Source: Flavobacterium anhuiense (GTDB lineage Bacteria > Bacteroidota > Bacteroidia > Flavobacteriales > Flavobacteriaceae). Taken from it: 64,000 bases of DNA. A program made the translations under genes and the position numbers. The stretch lies in assembly GCF_004151235.1 (NCBI RefSeq), contig NZ_JUIV01000014.1:78124-142123 (forward strand), written 5' to 3'. Of the stretch, positions 53,938 through 63,393 are shown piece after piece (within the stretch, counting starts at the first letter, position 1; each line of letters begins with the position of its first letter). Below the pieces are notes generated by a model. The model was not told the DNA's origin and did not search any database. It was given only the letters and a program-made list of their open reading frames with translations.

Positions 53938-55029
53938 ATGAATCTGAAATTAACAGAGGAAAATCTGAAGGAAAAAATCAAAGAACTCACATGTTTATAT
54001 GAAATTTCAAAGATTATTTCTAAATCACATTCCATTCATATACAGACACTGTACGAAATTATAGTTTGCACAAAAAATGCTTGGCGCTACAACGAAGATG
54101 CAATAGTTGAAATTCACATAATTGACTATCATTTATTCACCTCCGAGCAAAAGGAATCCAGCATTTTTCAATTGAGTAAAATAAAGATTAGTGACAATGA
54201 TTGTGGCTATATCAAAGTTAATTATCCATCAAAGAAATATGTGCAGGAAGATTTTTATGAGGATGAGCAGAAACTTCTTGACACCATTGCTCTAGAAGTA
54301 GGAAATTATATTGAAAAATACCAGACGCTAGAAAAAAAAGCTGCCTTAAGAAGAACACTTGAGCGTATGGAACGTCTTACTCTTTTGGGCGAGATGACAG
54401 CAGGAATCGCACATGAATTAAATACACCGTTGGGCAATATTTTAGGCTTTGCAGAACTCATAAAAGACCATAATACAGATCCAGATATTGATTCTGATAT
54501 TTCAATTGTAATTAATTCTGTTATTTATTCAAGGGAAATTGTAAAACGATTAATGTTTTTTTCTTGTGAAATGCCCCAAAAACTAGAAGTTCAAGAAATA
54601 AAACCGGTTATACTTTTTGCTTTATCCTTTCTAAAATCAAACTTTCAAAAGAAAGAGATTAAGAATGAACTTTTTATTAAAAATGAAAATATTACTGCAA
54701 AATTTGATTCGGTACAGATCACCCAAGTCTTGTTTAATTTAATTATTAATGCCATTTATGCTTATCCTGAAAAAAGTACTATCAAAATAATTATCGATGA
54801 CGATGAGTCTAATTTGTATTTAAAAATAGAGGATCAAGGAACTGGTATTCCTGAAAACATTAAAGAAAAAATATTTGATCCTTTCTTTTCGACAAAACCT
54901 GTCAACTATGGATGTGGCTTAGGACTGAGTGTTGTCTATGGCATTATTAAGAATCATAATGGTCAAATTTTGTTGCAAGACAATTTTCCAAATGGGACAA
55001 TTTTTATAATTAAAATCCCTTTAAAATAA
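53938..55029 (+). CDS. NtrB-like sensor histidine kinase, soluble
   Basis: The ATG at 53938 (MNLKLTEENL) is preferred; an in-frame ATG at 53869 would add 23 residues. The 363-residue protein has no membrane segment. A coiled-coil/GAF-like N-terminal region (ELTCLYEISKIISKSHSIHI) precedes the kinase core: His159 in AGIAHELNTPLGNILGF, N-box FNLIINAIYAYPEK, and G-boxes EDQGTGIPENIKEKIFDPFF and GCGLGLSVVYGI. It ends 5 bp before an NtrC-type regulator gene, making a two-component pair. The signal is not known. Confidence 0.92.
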   Translation: MNLKLTEENLKEKIKELTCLYEISKIISKSHSIHIQTLYEIIVCTKNAWRYNEDAIVEIHIIDYHLFTSEQKESSIFQLSKIKISDNDCGYIKVNYPSKKYVQEDFYEDEQKLLDTIALEVGNYIEKYQTLEKKAALRRTLERMERLTLLGEMTAGIAHELNTPLGNILGFAELIKDHNTDPDIDSDISIVINSVIYSREIVKRLMFFSCEMPQKLEVQEIKPVILFALSFLKSNFQKKEIKNELFIKNENITAKFDSVQITQVLFNLIINAIYAYPEKSTIKIIIDDDESNLYLKIEDQGTGIPENIKEKIFDPFFSTKPVNYGCGLGLSVVYGIIKNHNGQILLQDNFPNGTIFIIKIPLK

Positions 55030-55034
55030 ACAAA

Positions 55035-56351
55035 ATGAATTTTAAAAAAGAAAATATACTAGTTGTTGACGACAATAATGACATGCTAGATTTGGTACAG
55101 AGGCAATTAAAATCTTCTAATTATCGGACCTATAAAGCTTCTTCTGTTACTGAAGCTATCGAAGTCTTAAAACAATCCAATATCAATTTGCTAATAAGCG
55201 ACATAAACATGCCCGACATAAATGGCCTTGAGTTGCTAAAATATGCAGAAGAACATTACCCATCATTACCTAAACTAGTTATTTCCGGTATCCCTTCCAT
55301 ACACAATGTTGTTAGTGCAATGAAATCTGGGGCTTTAGATTACTTAACCAAACCGTTCACAAGCGATGAATTAAATAAAGCAATCACAAATTGTTTAGTA
55401 AAGACAGATCTAATGCTACCTAATGAAAGTTCTCAAAATGAAAATACATATGGAGAAATAATTGGCCATTCTAGCCAATTTAAGGAAATTATTGAAATAA
55501 TTAAGCGAATTAAAGATACTAAAGCAAATGTGCTTATTGAAGGAGAAACTGGTACCGGAAAAGAACTTATTGCCAAAGCTATTCATTTTACTGGAAAATT
55601 TGGCAATAAGCCTCTAATTACGGTAAACTGTGGCGGAATTCCAGAAAATCTCATCGAGTCAGAATTATTTGGCCATGTAAAAGGAGCATTTACTGGAGCC
55701 TCAGAAACACGAACTGGATTATTTCAAGCGGCAGATGGTGGCACAATATTTTTGGACGAAATTGGCAATGCTCCAATGGCAGTCCAAACAAGGTTATTGA
55801 GAGTGTTGCAGGAAAAAGAAATCGTAAGAGTTGGATCTACAAGACCAGAAAAAATTGACATCAGAATAATATGTGCCACTAATAGCAATCTAGAAGAAAT
55901 GGTATCCAAAGGTACTTTTAGAGAAGATTTGTATTATCGAATTAATATTGTCAACATAAAAACGACCGCATTGAGAAATCGCAAAGAAGATTTACCATTA
56001 TTAATAAAGACTTTTATTGAAAAATACTCTAAAGAATACAATAAATCCAACTTAAAAATTAACGAAAAAGTAACAGAAGTTTTATTTCGTTACGATTGGC
56101 CGGGAAATATTAGGGAACTAGAAAATCTTATTCACAGAATGGTTATTATGAGCGATGATTCTATTGATTTAAACCACGTTCCAGATCATCTAAAATATCA
56201 TATTCCTTCTTCGCAAGATATTTTTAAATCGCTTAAAGAATACGAAAAAGAACAAATTTTAAAAGTTTTATCATTTGTAAATAATAATAAGACAAAAGCT
56301 GCCCAGATTTTACAAATTGACCGCAAAACTTTGAATCAGAAAATTCTTTAA
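55035..56351 (+). CDS. NtrC-family sigma-54-dependent response regulator
   Basis: The 438-residue protein has a receiver domain (Asp56 in LLISDINMPDINGLEL), an AAA+ domain with Walker A GETGTGKE, the sigma-54 contact loop GAFTGA, Walker B GGTIFLDEIG and the arginine-finger region, then a short Fis-type helix-turn-helix (NNNKTKAAQILQIDRKTLNQ). It ends abruptly at KIL, a few residues shorter than many relatives. It activates promoters with -24/-12 elements. A match to such an element lies 106 bp downstream of its stop. Confidence 0.95.
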   Translation: MNFKKENILVVDDNNDMLDLVQRQLKSSNYRTYKASSVTEAIEVLKQSNINLLISDINMPDINGLELLKYAEEHYPSLPKLVISGIPSIHNVVSAMKSGALDYLTKPFTSDELNKAITNCLVKTDLMLPNESSQNENTYGEIIGHSSQFKEIIEIIKRIKDTKANVLIEGETGTGKELIAKAIHFTGKFGNKPLITVNCGGIPENLIESELFGHVKGAFTGASETRTGLFQAADGGTIFLDEIGNAPMAVQTRLLRVLQEKEIVRVGSTRPEKIDIRIICATNSNLEEMVSKGTFREDLYYRINIVNIKTTALRNRKEDLPLLIKTFIEKYSKEYNKSNLKINEKVTEVLFRYDWPGNIRELENLIHRMVIMSDDSIDLNHVPDHLKYHIPSSQDIFKSLKEYEKEQILKVLSFVNNNKTKAAQILQIDRKTLNQKIL

Positions 56352-56456
56352 AAAAGAACATTTTCTCCCCATCCGGCCATAAATTCCCCACTCACTTTCT
56401 ACCCAAAACAACAAGCTTCCATTTTAATAAATTGATTTACAACATAGTAAAAATCA

Positions 56457-56472
56457 GGGCATATAATTTGCC
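56457..56472 (+). promoter_or_regulatory. Candidate sigma-54 (-24/-12) promoter
   Basis: GGGCATATAATTTGCC has the diagnostic GG-N10-GC spacing (GG at 56458-56459, GC at 56470-56471), with GGCA at -24 and TTGC at -12. A C-rich stretch upstream (CTCCCCATCCGG and ATTCCCCAC, 56363-56392) could hold activator sites. It lies in the 441-bp gap after the NtrC-type gene and 44 bp before a 45-codon ORF. Confidence 0.5.
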
Positions 56473-56515
56473 TTTAAAAGACAAAAAAGTATTAAAATAA
56501 ATCAAAATTAAACAA

Positions 56516-56653
56516 ATGAAGTCTCTTCTTAATCTCAAAACTGTTTATAAAAGCAGTCTTTCACGAAAAATTAAAAGTTATTTATACTATAGAGTCCTGT
56601 ACTGTTTTAAAAGAATAGAACATTTGGATCCAATCCCGCATTACAGCCGTTGA
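56516..56653 (+). CDS. 45-residue ORF behind the candidate sigma-54 promoter
   Basis: ATG 56516 to TGA 56651-56653. The predicted peptide is basic and Tyr-rich (starts MKSLLNLKTVYKSSLSRKIK, ends LDPIPHYSR) and I do not recognise it. Support comes from its position about 33 bases after the expected start site of the candidate sigma-54 promoter and directly after an NtrC-type activator gene. No strong ribosome-binding site is visible, as is normal in this phylum. It may be non-coding. Confidence 0.3.
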   Translation: MKSLLNLKTVYKSSLSRKIKSYLYYRVLYCFKRIEHLDPIPHYSR

Positions 56654-56792
56654 AAGTTTAACAATCGCTTCCCTTGGCTCCCATTCTAGAGCACAAAAAC
56701 CTACACAAAACTAAAAATCAATGACTTACAAATAAAAACATTATCAGTTAAGCAAAAATAACTTAACTTTATAATACAAAATCCACATTTCC

Positions 56793-57773
56793 ATGAAAAT
56801 AATTGAGCATCGTTACAGTGCAGATTTAGAATGGGTAGAGCATTATGCTGCCCAAATTGGAGGAAAAATTGAAGGAAATTTTATCACTACATCAGAGGAT
56901 TTCCAAACTGGAACCCGGTATTTTTTAGATTGCGGTGATGGCATTATCGCTTATTATCTCAATGTAGAATACCATCGAAATTTCCGTCTTATACAAAAAA
57001 ATCTTAATCAAGACTTTGTTGGCTTTTATTATAATCTTACTGAAGGTGAAGCAACCGTAAGAAGCGGGCATTTTATGTACAATGTCGGGCGATGGCAATA
57101 CAATTTATCTGTAATAGACGGAGCTTTAGAATCAAGATATGAAGTTTTAAAAGGGAGCAAAACTTTTGCACTTTGCATTTTTATAAAAAAAAGCATGATT
57201 AAGGCTTTTCTTAAACGAAACAATATTATTATTGAGAATATCGATACCCTCATAGATTCAAAAGTAAACACAATTGTTCGTTTTGATAGGATGAGCAATG
57301 AAAGTTTCCATGTGCTGAACGATTTAAAAAAACTAGAAGTTGGCGGAGCTGTTTTTGATTTAAATTTGAGAGGCACTGTTCATCTACTGATTTCCAATTA
57401 TCTCAAAAAAATTGCTACAAAAAGAGTAATTATCCAAACCGTAAATGAAAATGATCTTGCAAAGATAATCAGCGTACAGATGTATTTGATTGAGCATTTG
57501 GGAGAACATTTTCCAAGCATTCATTTTATGGCACAAATGGCTAATATGTCTGAATCAAAATTTAAAAGTTTGTTTAAAAAAATAACGGGTGATACTGCCA
57601 ATGCTTTCTTTATGGAAAACAAACTGCAACTTGCCAAAGAACTTCTTGAAAAAAAACAACTTACTGTTTCTCAAATTTCAGATCATCTACATTTTACAAA
57701 TAATTCTTACTTCGCATCAAAATTTAGAGAACATTTTGGGCTATCGCCAAAGGCATTCTATAAGCAATTGTAA
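56793..57773 (+). CDS. AraC-family transcriptional regulator (first of a tandem pair)
   Basis: The 326-residue protein ends in an AraC double helix-turn-helix (FPSIHFMAQMANMSESKFKS, LTVSQISDHLHFTNNSYFAS, HFGLSPKAFYKQL). The N-terminal ~200 residues are not a recognisable cupin but have a conserved layout shared with the next gene (EHYAAQIGGKIEGNFI aligns with LNVAEQLSTELIDNKLIVVP). It probably binds a ligand. The downstream paralog starts 31 bp later, so both are likely one transcript. Confidence 0.9.
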   Translation: MKIIEHRYSADLEWVEHYAAQIGGKIEGNFITTSEDFQTGTRYFLDCGDGIIAYYLNVEYHRNFRLIQKNLNQDFVGFYYNLTEGEATVRSGHFMYNVGRWQYNLSVIDGALESRYEVLKGSKTFALCIFIKKSMIKAFLKRNNIIIENIDTLIDSKVNTIVRFDRMSNESFHVLNDLKKLEVGGAVFDLNLRGTVHLLISNYLKKIATKRVIIQTVNENDLAKIISVQMYLIEHLGEHFPSIHFMAQMANMSESKFKSLFKKITGDTANAFFMENKLQLAKELLEKKQLTVSQISDHLHFTNNSYFASKFREHFGLSPKAFYKQL

Positions 57774-57803
57774 AAACAAATCTATAATAAATACTTTGAG
57801 CCT

Positions 57804-58811
57804 ATGAGAAAACTTACGCATTATTATAGTTTAACGCCAGAATGGCAGCTAAATGTAGCAGAACAGTTAAGTACCGAATTAATAGACAACAAACTAATTG
57901 TTGTGCCTAACCATATAGGAGATGGTTTTTTCTATTTCTCTCAAATCATGGAAGGTATTTCTGTTGTTTATGCAGACTTACTTACCAAGGAACCGTTAAA
58001 GATTATCCGTCAAAGATCTGATAATGAATTATTCATTTTCCACTTTGATTTAAGCGAGCATGTTAATCTAATCAAAATAAACAACGTAGATTACGAAATA
58101 GGCTCTTTTAACCAATTGGATTTGGCTATTTTAGATAACCAAATAGAGAGCGCTTTTAAACCCGCAGTAGGTGAAAGAACTATTGCTTTAAGATTGTTAA
58201 TTGATAAAAAACTTCTCCATGATTTTATCCTGAAATTTAGCACAAGTGAAAATTATTTTGCAAAAAGCAAATCAAATAAAAAAGCGTTTTACCATTATGG
58301 AAATATTGATAGCAATAGTATTTTATTGATTCAATCCATAAAAACAAAATCGATTTACGATCTTTCTTTTGATTCCTTTTTAAAAGGAATTTCATTAAAA
58401 GTACTGGGCAATTTTTTCAATAAATTCTATGAACCTAAAAACAAAAACCTTCAACTTACAGATGTAGAAGGTCAAGCACTAGAAAAAACCAAAAATTACC
58501 TGACCAATAATCTATACGGTCCCTTTCCTTCTTTAACCTTTTTATCTGGAATGGCTGGTATGTCTGAATCTAAATACAAAAGCTTATTCAAAAAACATTT
58601 TAACGATACTCCTAAAAATTTATTCATAGAAGAGAAAATAAAACTTGCTCAAAAACTCTTAAGAAGTGGAGAATATAGTACTTTAACAGCTATAATGTAT
58701 GAACTTAATTATACCAAACTCAGTTACTTCTGCACTAAATATTTTGAGATATTAAAAAGAAAACCTACTGATGATTTTGTCAAAAAAAATGCAACAAAAA
58801 AGGTGACTTAA
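57804..58811 (+). CDS. AraC-family transcriptional regulator (second of a tandem pair)
   Basis: The 335-residue protein is a diverged paralog of the preceding one. The DNA-binding part reads FPSLTFLSGMAGMSESKYKS, then YELNYTKLSYFCTKYFEIL, with a less typical ending than AraC proteins normally show (missing the GxSPxxY consensus). The final residues NATKKVT are encoded by one arm of a perfect-looking palindromic terminator, with the stop codon at its centre. Effector and targets are unknown. Confidence 0.88.
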   Translation: MRKLTHYYSLTPEWQLNVAEQLSTELIDNKLIVVPNHIGDGFFYFSQIMEGISVVYADLLTKEPLKIIRQRSDNELFIFHFDLSEHVNLIKINNVDYEIGSFNQLDLAILDNQIESAFKPAVGERTIALRLLIDKKLLHDFILKFSTSENYFAKSKSNKKAFYHYGNIDSNSILLIQSIKTKSIYDLSFDSFLKGISLKVLGNFFNKFYEPKNKNLQLTDVEGQALEKTKNYLTNNLYGPFPSLTFLSGMAGMSESKYKSLFKKHFNDTPKNLFIEEKIKLAQKLLRSGEYSTLTAIMYELNYTKLSYFCTKYFEILKRKPTDDFVKKNATKKVT

Positions 58812-58828
58812 GTCACTTTTTTTGTTGC
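58791..58828. terminator. 38-bp palindromic terminator containing the stop codon of the second AraC gene
   Basis: GCAACAAAAAAGGTGACTTA and AAGTCACTTTTTTTGTTGC form an almost perfect palindrome centred on the TAA stop (58809-58811), with A and T runs suitable for termination on both strands. Confidence 0.8.
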
Positions 58829-58869
58829 TATACTATTCTTAAAATACCGATTATAAAAACTTTCCTAAC

Positions 58870-58907
58870 AAAAAAAGCTGCTGATAGTATTTGTACTATT
58901 CAGCAAC
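58870..58907 (-). terminator. Terminator of the OmpA/PorP/T9SS operon
   Basis: On the - strand TGCTGAATAGTA pairs with TACTATCAGCA around a CAAA loop, with one bulge, followed after GC by a run of seven T. It lies about 20 bp beyond the stop of the OmpA-family gene. Confidence 0.85.
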
Positions 58908-58927
58908 TTCTTAACGAAAAAAAACTT

Positions 58928-60907
58928 CTATTTACTAAAACTGATTATAAACTCTGAGCGTCTATTTTGCTCATGTTCCTTTTCAGAACATTTTACTCCA
59001 TTTGAACAGTGATTTAACAACTTGGTTTCACCAAATCCTTCACCACTAATTCTTTCTTGCTTAATACCTGCTTTAACTATATAATCTACTGTTGCTTTTG
59101 CTCTGTTTTCTGAAAGCTTCATATTAAATTCATCCCTTCCTCTACTATCTGTATAAGAATTAACTTTAACAGAAATACCTGGACGATCTTTCATTAATGC
59201 CACTACTTTATCCAATTCTTTCTTAGAAGATTGTCTTATGTTGTAACCATTTAAATCAAAGTAGATAGGACTAAGTTTTAGCTTATCTACTAAGTTGTCA
59301 CCATCAGCTATAATTACCTTTTCGCCATCAACTAATACTTCCATCTCTCTAGTAATTTCAAAACTGATTTCTTTTTTCTCTAGAGGTTTTAATGGATCTA
59401 CATTTACTGTTTTATCAGCATAAAAAGTTTTTTTATAAACCACTATATCATTTTGATACGGATCTAAGTACATTTTGTATTTACCTTCGCTATCAGTTGC
59501 AGTTGTACCAATGCTTTCATTATTTGGATTAAACAACTGGACATTGAAATTTGGTACTGGCTTACCATTTTCTGTAATAGTTCCATAAATCATTGGTCTT
59601 GTATCAAAATCAAAAGTTATAGGTCTTGTTTCTATAAACCCATAAATATCATCGTTCCCACTTTTATTAGAAGAAAAATATCCTTTTTTGGTATCTCCAT
59701 CAATCACATAAGCAAAATCGTCAGAAACTGTGTTTATATCATTACCAACATTTACAACGTGGTATTTTCCATCATTATCTTTAATCGCAGCGAAGATATC
59801 TAGTCCTCCAAGTCCAGGATGACCGTCAGATGCAAAATATAAAACTCCTTTACTATCCATGTATGGATATGTTTCGCGGCCTGGAGTATTAATTTCGTCT
59901 CCAAGTTTTGTTACATCATTTCCAACTAGAGTTCCATTTTTTACACTCACTACATATAAATCTGAGTTTCCAAAAGTATTGTTACGATCTGACGCAAAAA
60001 ACAATTGTGTTTCGTCTGGACTAAGCGCTGGGTGTGCTGATGAAAAACCGTCACTGTTTATTGGATATGGCAATTCTTTAATATTTTTCCATTCGCCTTT
60101 TACATTCTCAGCAATATAGATTTTTAGATAATTAGTGCCATTTTTATCTGCTCCTAATTTTCCTTTATTAAAGTTGTTTCTGGTAAAATACATGTATTTA
60201 CCATCTTTTGTTACTGCAGCACTGCTCTGATGGTATTTCGTATTTACATCTCCTTTTAACAATATAGGATCTTGGAGACCGCCATCTGTAGAAATTTTTA
60301 CCTCATACAATTTCATGAATGATTTTTCATTCCAGCTGTGCTTTCTTTTGATAAATACTCCAGTATCCTTTGCTGAAGCGTAGATTACTTTGTCTTTACC
60401 ATAAAATGCAGTTCCGAAATCTGAAACTGGTGTATTGATGCTAAGTTCTTTAATACTATAACGTCCTGACTGTTTTTGAATATCAGCCATTAACTTTTTC
60501 TCTTTCCAATTGTCGCTTAAATCTTTTTTGCCTGTTATTGTGTAATATTTCTTGATAACAGTATTCGCTTCGTCATATTTTCTAACATTATTCAAAGCTT
60601 GTGCATATCTGAAATAAAATTCTGGATCTATTGACTGCCCTGAGTTAAAAACATTTCCATAGGCTTCTTCAGCTTCAGGATACTGACCATTAAAATAATA
60701 GCTGTTTCCTAACTTAGTTAAAACTTCTAACGAAGAATTTCCTTTATCTGCAAGCTTTTGATATAACTTACTTGCTTTGATAAATGCAAACCTATTATAG
60801 GCTTCATTTGCTTTCTCAACTTTTTTATCCTGAGCATTGATTCCTGCTATTTGTGATAAACAAATAGAAAGTACAACCAATGCTTTCTTTATCTTTTTAG
60901 ATATCAT
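58928..60907 (-). CDS. OmpA-family protein with TPR and WD40-like repeats (PorE-like, T9SS-associated)
   Basis: The 659-residue protein has a signal peptide (SQIAGINAQ) and N-terminal TPR helices (AYNRFAFIKASKLYQKLADK). PD40/WD40-like beta strands follow (LSPDETQLFFASDRNNTFGN, GVLYFASDGHPGLGGLDIF). Next come a carboxypeptidase-regulatory-like domain (YGTITENGKPVPNFNVQLFN) and a C-terminal OmpA peptidoglycan-binding domain (SPIYFDLNGYNIR, VNSYTDSRGRDEFNMKLSEN, NRRSEFII). This is the layout of PorE-like proteins and many paralogs that follow PorP/SprF genes in flavobacteria. It would link the outer-membrane complex to peptidoglycan. It starts 22 bp after the PorP-like gene. Confidence 0.92.
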   Translation of the reverse strand: MISKKIKKALVVLSICLSQIAGINAQDKKVEKANEAYNRFAFIKASKLYQKLADKGNSSLEVLTKLGNSYYFNGQYPEAEEAYGNVFNSGQSIDPEFYFRYAQALNNVRKYDEANTVIKKYYTITGKKDLSDNWKEKKLMADIQKQSGRYSIKELSINTPVSDFGTAFYGKDKVIYASAKDTGVFIKRKHSWNEKSFMKLYEVKISTDGGLQDPILLKGDVNTKYHQSSAAVTKDGKYMYFTRNNFNKGKLGADKNGTNYLKIYIAENVKGEWKNIKELPYPINSDGFSSAHPALSPDETQLFFASDRNNTFGNSDLYVVSVKNGTLVGNDVTKLGDEINTPGRETYPYMDSKGVLYFASDGHPGLGGLDIFAAIKDNDGKYHVVNVGNDINTVSDDFAYVIDGDTKKGYFSSNKSGNDDIYGFIETRPITFDFDTRPMIYGTITENGKPVPNFNVQLFNPNNESIGTTATDSEGKYKMYLDPYQNDIVVYKKTFYADKTVNVDPLKPLEKKEISFEITREMEVLVDGEKVIIADGDNLVDKLKLSPIYFDLNGYNIRQSSKKELDKVVALMKDRPGISVKVNSYTDSRGRDEFNMKLSENRAKATVDYIVKAGIKQERISGEGFGETKLLNHCSNGVKCSEKEHEQNRRSEFIISFSK

Positions 60908-60929
60908 TTTTTATCCTAGTTTATGGTTA

Positions 60930-61847
60930 TTAAAAGAATCTTGGAGTAACCAGTCTATATTTGGTTGAAGAAAATAAATCGAATCGCAGAAAAATCTCAT
61001 GAGAACCTGAATTGTAATTCCCAATTTTCTGCGTATCATAATCATAAGCATAACCAATATTCATACCTGGTGTAACCTGAAATCCTGCCATTGCACTTAC
61101 TGCAGCATCCCATCTGTAAGCAGCTCCTAAAGTCAATTTCTCATTGAATAGGAAGTTTGCAGATAAGTCGACTGCTAAAGGCGCACCGCTAACCATTTTT
61201 ACCATTGCCGCAGGTTTGAACTTTAAATTGTCGTTAAGATCAAACACATAACCTCCCATTGCATAAAAGTGCATTTTCTGTGAAGCAACAGATGTTTTAA
61301 CATCGTCATAAAATTTGGTCTCTAAAATCATAGGTACAGATAAACCTGCGTACCATTTTTGAGAGTGAAAATAAGCACCCGCTCCAAAATTTGGAGAAGT
61401 TTTAGATAAATTTCCTGACAAAAATGGATCTTCAGGATTTAGCACGTTCAGTTTATTATAATCAACTTGCATAAAATTTCCTGATGCACTAATACCTAAT
61501 GATAAAAAGATATCTGCCGAAAGCTGAATAGGATATGCATAACTTGCCGTTAAAGTAGTTTCCTGAGATGGTCCTATTTTATCACTTACTACAGACAAAC
61601 CTAAACCTTGTCCGTTCTCTGTGATTGGCGATTCTATAGAAAAATTTGCTGTTTTTGGAGCTCCATCCAGACCAACCCATTGTGTCCTGTATAACCCAAA
61701 TATACTTGGTATCGCTCGAGTTCCTGTGTAACCTGGATTTATAGTCATCGTATTATACATGTATTGTGTATACTGCGACTGCTGCTGTGCGGAGGCTTCC
61801 AACATCCCTACGAACAACAAGATTAATAAATATGAAATCTTTTTCAT
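60930..61847 (-). CDS. PorP/SprF family outer-membrane protein
   Basis: The 305-residue protein has a signal peptide (EASAQ) and the family opening QQSQYTQYMYNTMTINPGYT followed by GTRAIPSIFGLYRTQWVGLD. The rest is beta-barrel-like (LGLSVVSDKIGPSQETTLTA, NIGYAYDYDTQKIGNYNSGS). PorP/SprF proteins help secrete or attach specific T9SS type B substrates and are nearly always encoded beside them. Here the upstream gene encodes such a substrate, 20 bp away. Confidence 0.95.
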   Translation of the reverse strand: MKKISYLLILLFVGMLEASAQQQSQYTQYMYNTMTINPGYTGTRAIPSIFGLYRTQWVGLDGAPKTANFSIESPITENGQGLGLSVVSDKIGPSQETTLTASYAYPIQLSADIFLSLGISASGNFMQVDYNKLNVLNPEDPFLSGNLSKTSPNFGAGAYFHSQKWYAGLSVPMILETKFYDDVKTSVASQKMHFYAMGGYVFDLNDNLKFKPAAMVKMVSGAPLAVDLSANFLFNEKLTLGAAYRWDAAVSAMAGFQVTPGMNIGYAYDYDTQKIGNYNSGSHEIFLRFDLFSSTKYRLVTPRFF

Positions 61848-61867
61848 TAGTCCTAATTCCTTTTTAA

Positions 61868-63172
61868 TTATTGGTTATTGATGTATAAATAACCTGTTTT
61901 CTCTTTCTGTTCTTTTCCAGTATTGTATTTCAGAATATAGAAATACGTTCCTGTTGGAAGTTTATCGCCTCTCTTAATTGTTGCACGTCCGTCAGAATAT
62001 CCTTTAAACATGTTATCACTTTCATTATAAGATTTAGTCTCATAAACTTTTACTCCCCATCTGTTGTAAATCTCTACTTGGTTATCTGGGAATTTATCTA
62101 TTCCTTTTATAACAAAACTGTCATTTAAACCATCGTCATTTGGTGAAATTGCATTATAAACAATGACATCATCAGATTTTTCTTCTAAATCAATTAACGC
62201 CATTGTAAAAAGACCGTAACCTGTTACTGGTGCTGTTAACAGTTTCTCATACGGCTTTCCCGCTAAAGGAGCACTAACCTCTCCTCCCTCATTGATCCAT
62301 TTGTTCGATGCTGGATCCCAGCGTGTAATTGAGACTTTGTATTTTTGTTCATCTACATTAAAAAACTCTGAAGGTGTTGTACGACTATCCATTGATAAAC
62401 TCAAGACAATTTTATCCGCACCCTGATCCTGTGTTACTTCCCAGTATTCTTGATTGTTTATCTTTAGGATTTTTTCTTCTCTGTCGTCATGAGAATGCAG
62501 ACTATTCGAGTTTTTGTTGAAATATTGCGTAGTATAAACACCTCCGTTTTTTGAACCTGATGCATGATAAGAAGGTCTAAAATACTGTCCTTGTCCTACT
62601 GGAAATTCAAATGCAATAACACCATCTTTTTCTACCTGACCATCAACAAAGCTCAAGTCACTAGTAAGGGTGTGTGTTGCTTTTTCTTTGAAAATTACTT
62701 TACCGCCATAATCTGCAGCAAGCACCACTCCTTTTTTGAATTCTGAGTTACCTCCTACAGCTATCTTACCTGATAAATGAAAAGGCACCAAAGAAGATGT
62801 ATTTTCAAAATAGGTATTTTTAAAATTTGAAACTTGTGATCCTTCAATAAATTGATCTTCTGTTCCGTAGAAATAAGTAGAGCCATTCTGGTTTTCTGTA
62901 TAAGTTACCAAACCATCGTTTTTCCAGTTTTGAAAAATGAATAATTTACCATCATTTACAAAACTTCCTTGTGGAGTATTCTCATAATCCATATATACAC
63001 TCATGATAGTGTTTGGATTAATTTTTACATCTCCTGTATTTACAAGCTGTGCATTTATATTTTGACTTGCCAATAAACTTACCGCAAAGCCAATTAAACA
63101 AACTCCTGACTTAGCTGTTTCCGAAACAGATACTGAGTTTTTTACTATATTATCCAAGTAATTATTGTTCAT
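61868..63172 (-). CDS. T9SS type B sorting domain protein (gliding-motility-associated C-terminal domain)
   Basis: The 434-residue protein has an N-terminal export signal within the first ~45 residues (GVCLIGFAVSLLASQNINAQ). A beta-rich passenger follows with no recognised domain. The C-terminal domain is the CHU_C/type B CTD: AISPNDDGLNDSFVIKGIDK, QVEIYNRWGVKVYETKSYNE, and LPTGTYFYILKYNTGKEQKE. It should be exported by T9SS and displayed or released at the surface. It is small compared with the giant adhesins usually paired with SprF-type genes. It leads the three-gene operon with PorP/SprF and the OmpA protein. Confidence 0.93.
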   Translation of the reverse strand: MNNNYLDNIVKNSVSVSETAKSGVCLIGFAVSLLASQNINAQLVNTGDVKINPNTIMSVYMDYENTPQGSFVNDGKLFIFQNWKNDGLVTYTENQNGSTYFYGTEDQFIEGSQVSNFKNTYFENTSSLVPFHLSGKIAVGGNSEFKKGVVLAADYGGKVIFKEKATHTLTSDLSFVDGQVEKDGVIAFEFPVGQGQYFRPSYHASGSKNGGVYTTQYFNKNSNSLHSHDDREEKILKINNQEYWEVTQDQGADKIVLSLSMDSRTTPSEFFNVDEQKYKVSITRWDPASNKWINEGGEVSAPLAGKPYEKLLTAPVTGYGLFTMALIDLEEKSDDVIVYNAISPNDDGLNDSFVIKGIDKFPDNQVEIYNRWGVKVYETKSYNESDNMFKGYSDGRATIKRGDKLPTGTYFYILKYNTGKEQKEKTGYLYINNQ

Positions 63173-63393
63173 TTCTTGTTTATTATTTAATTCGGCACTT
63201 TGTTACTTTAAATTTCTATGCAAAATTACTTTCGGATGTAAAAATGCTTACCCCGAAAAAGTTATTGTTGTATTAGAATAGGGTTAATCTCAAGTTGAGA
63301 TTATAGATTAATCACTTTCTAATGAAGAAGTCATTTTTATTAGCAGTTTTTACTAATACGTATTAAATTTTGTATCAGTACCATCAAAATTTG

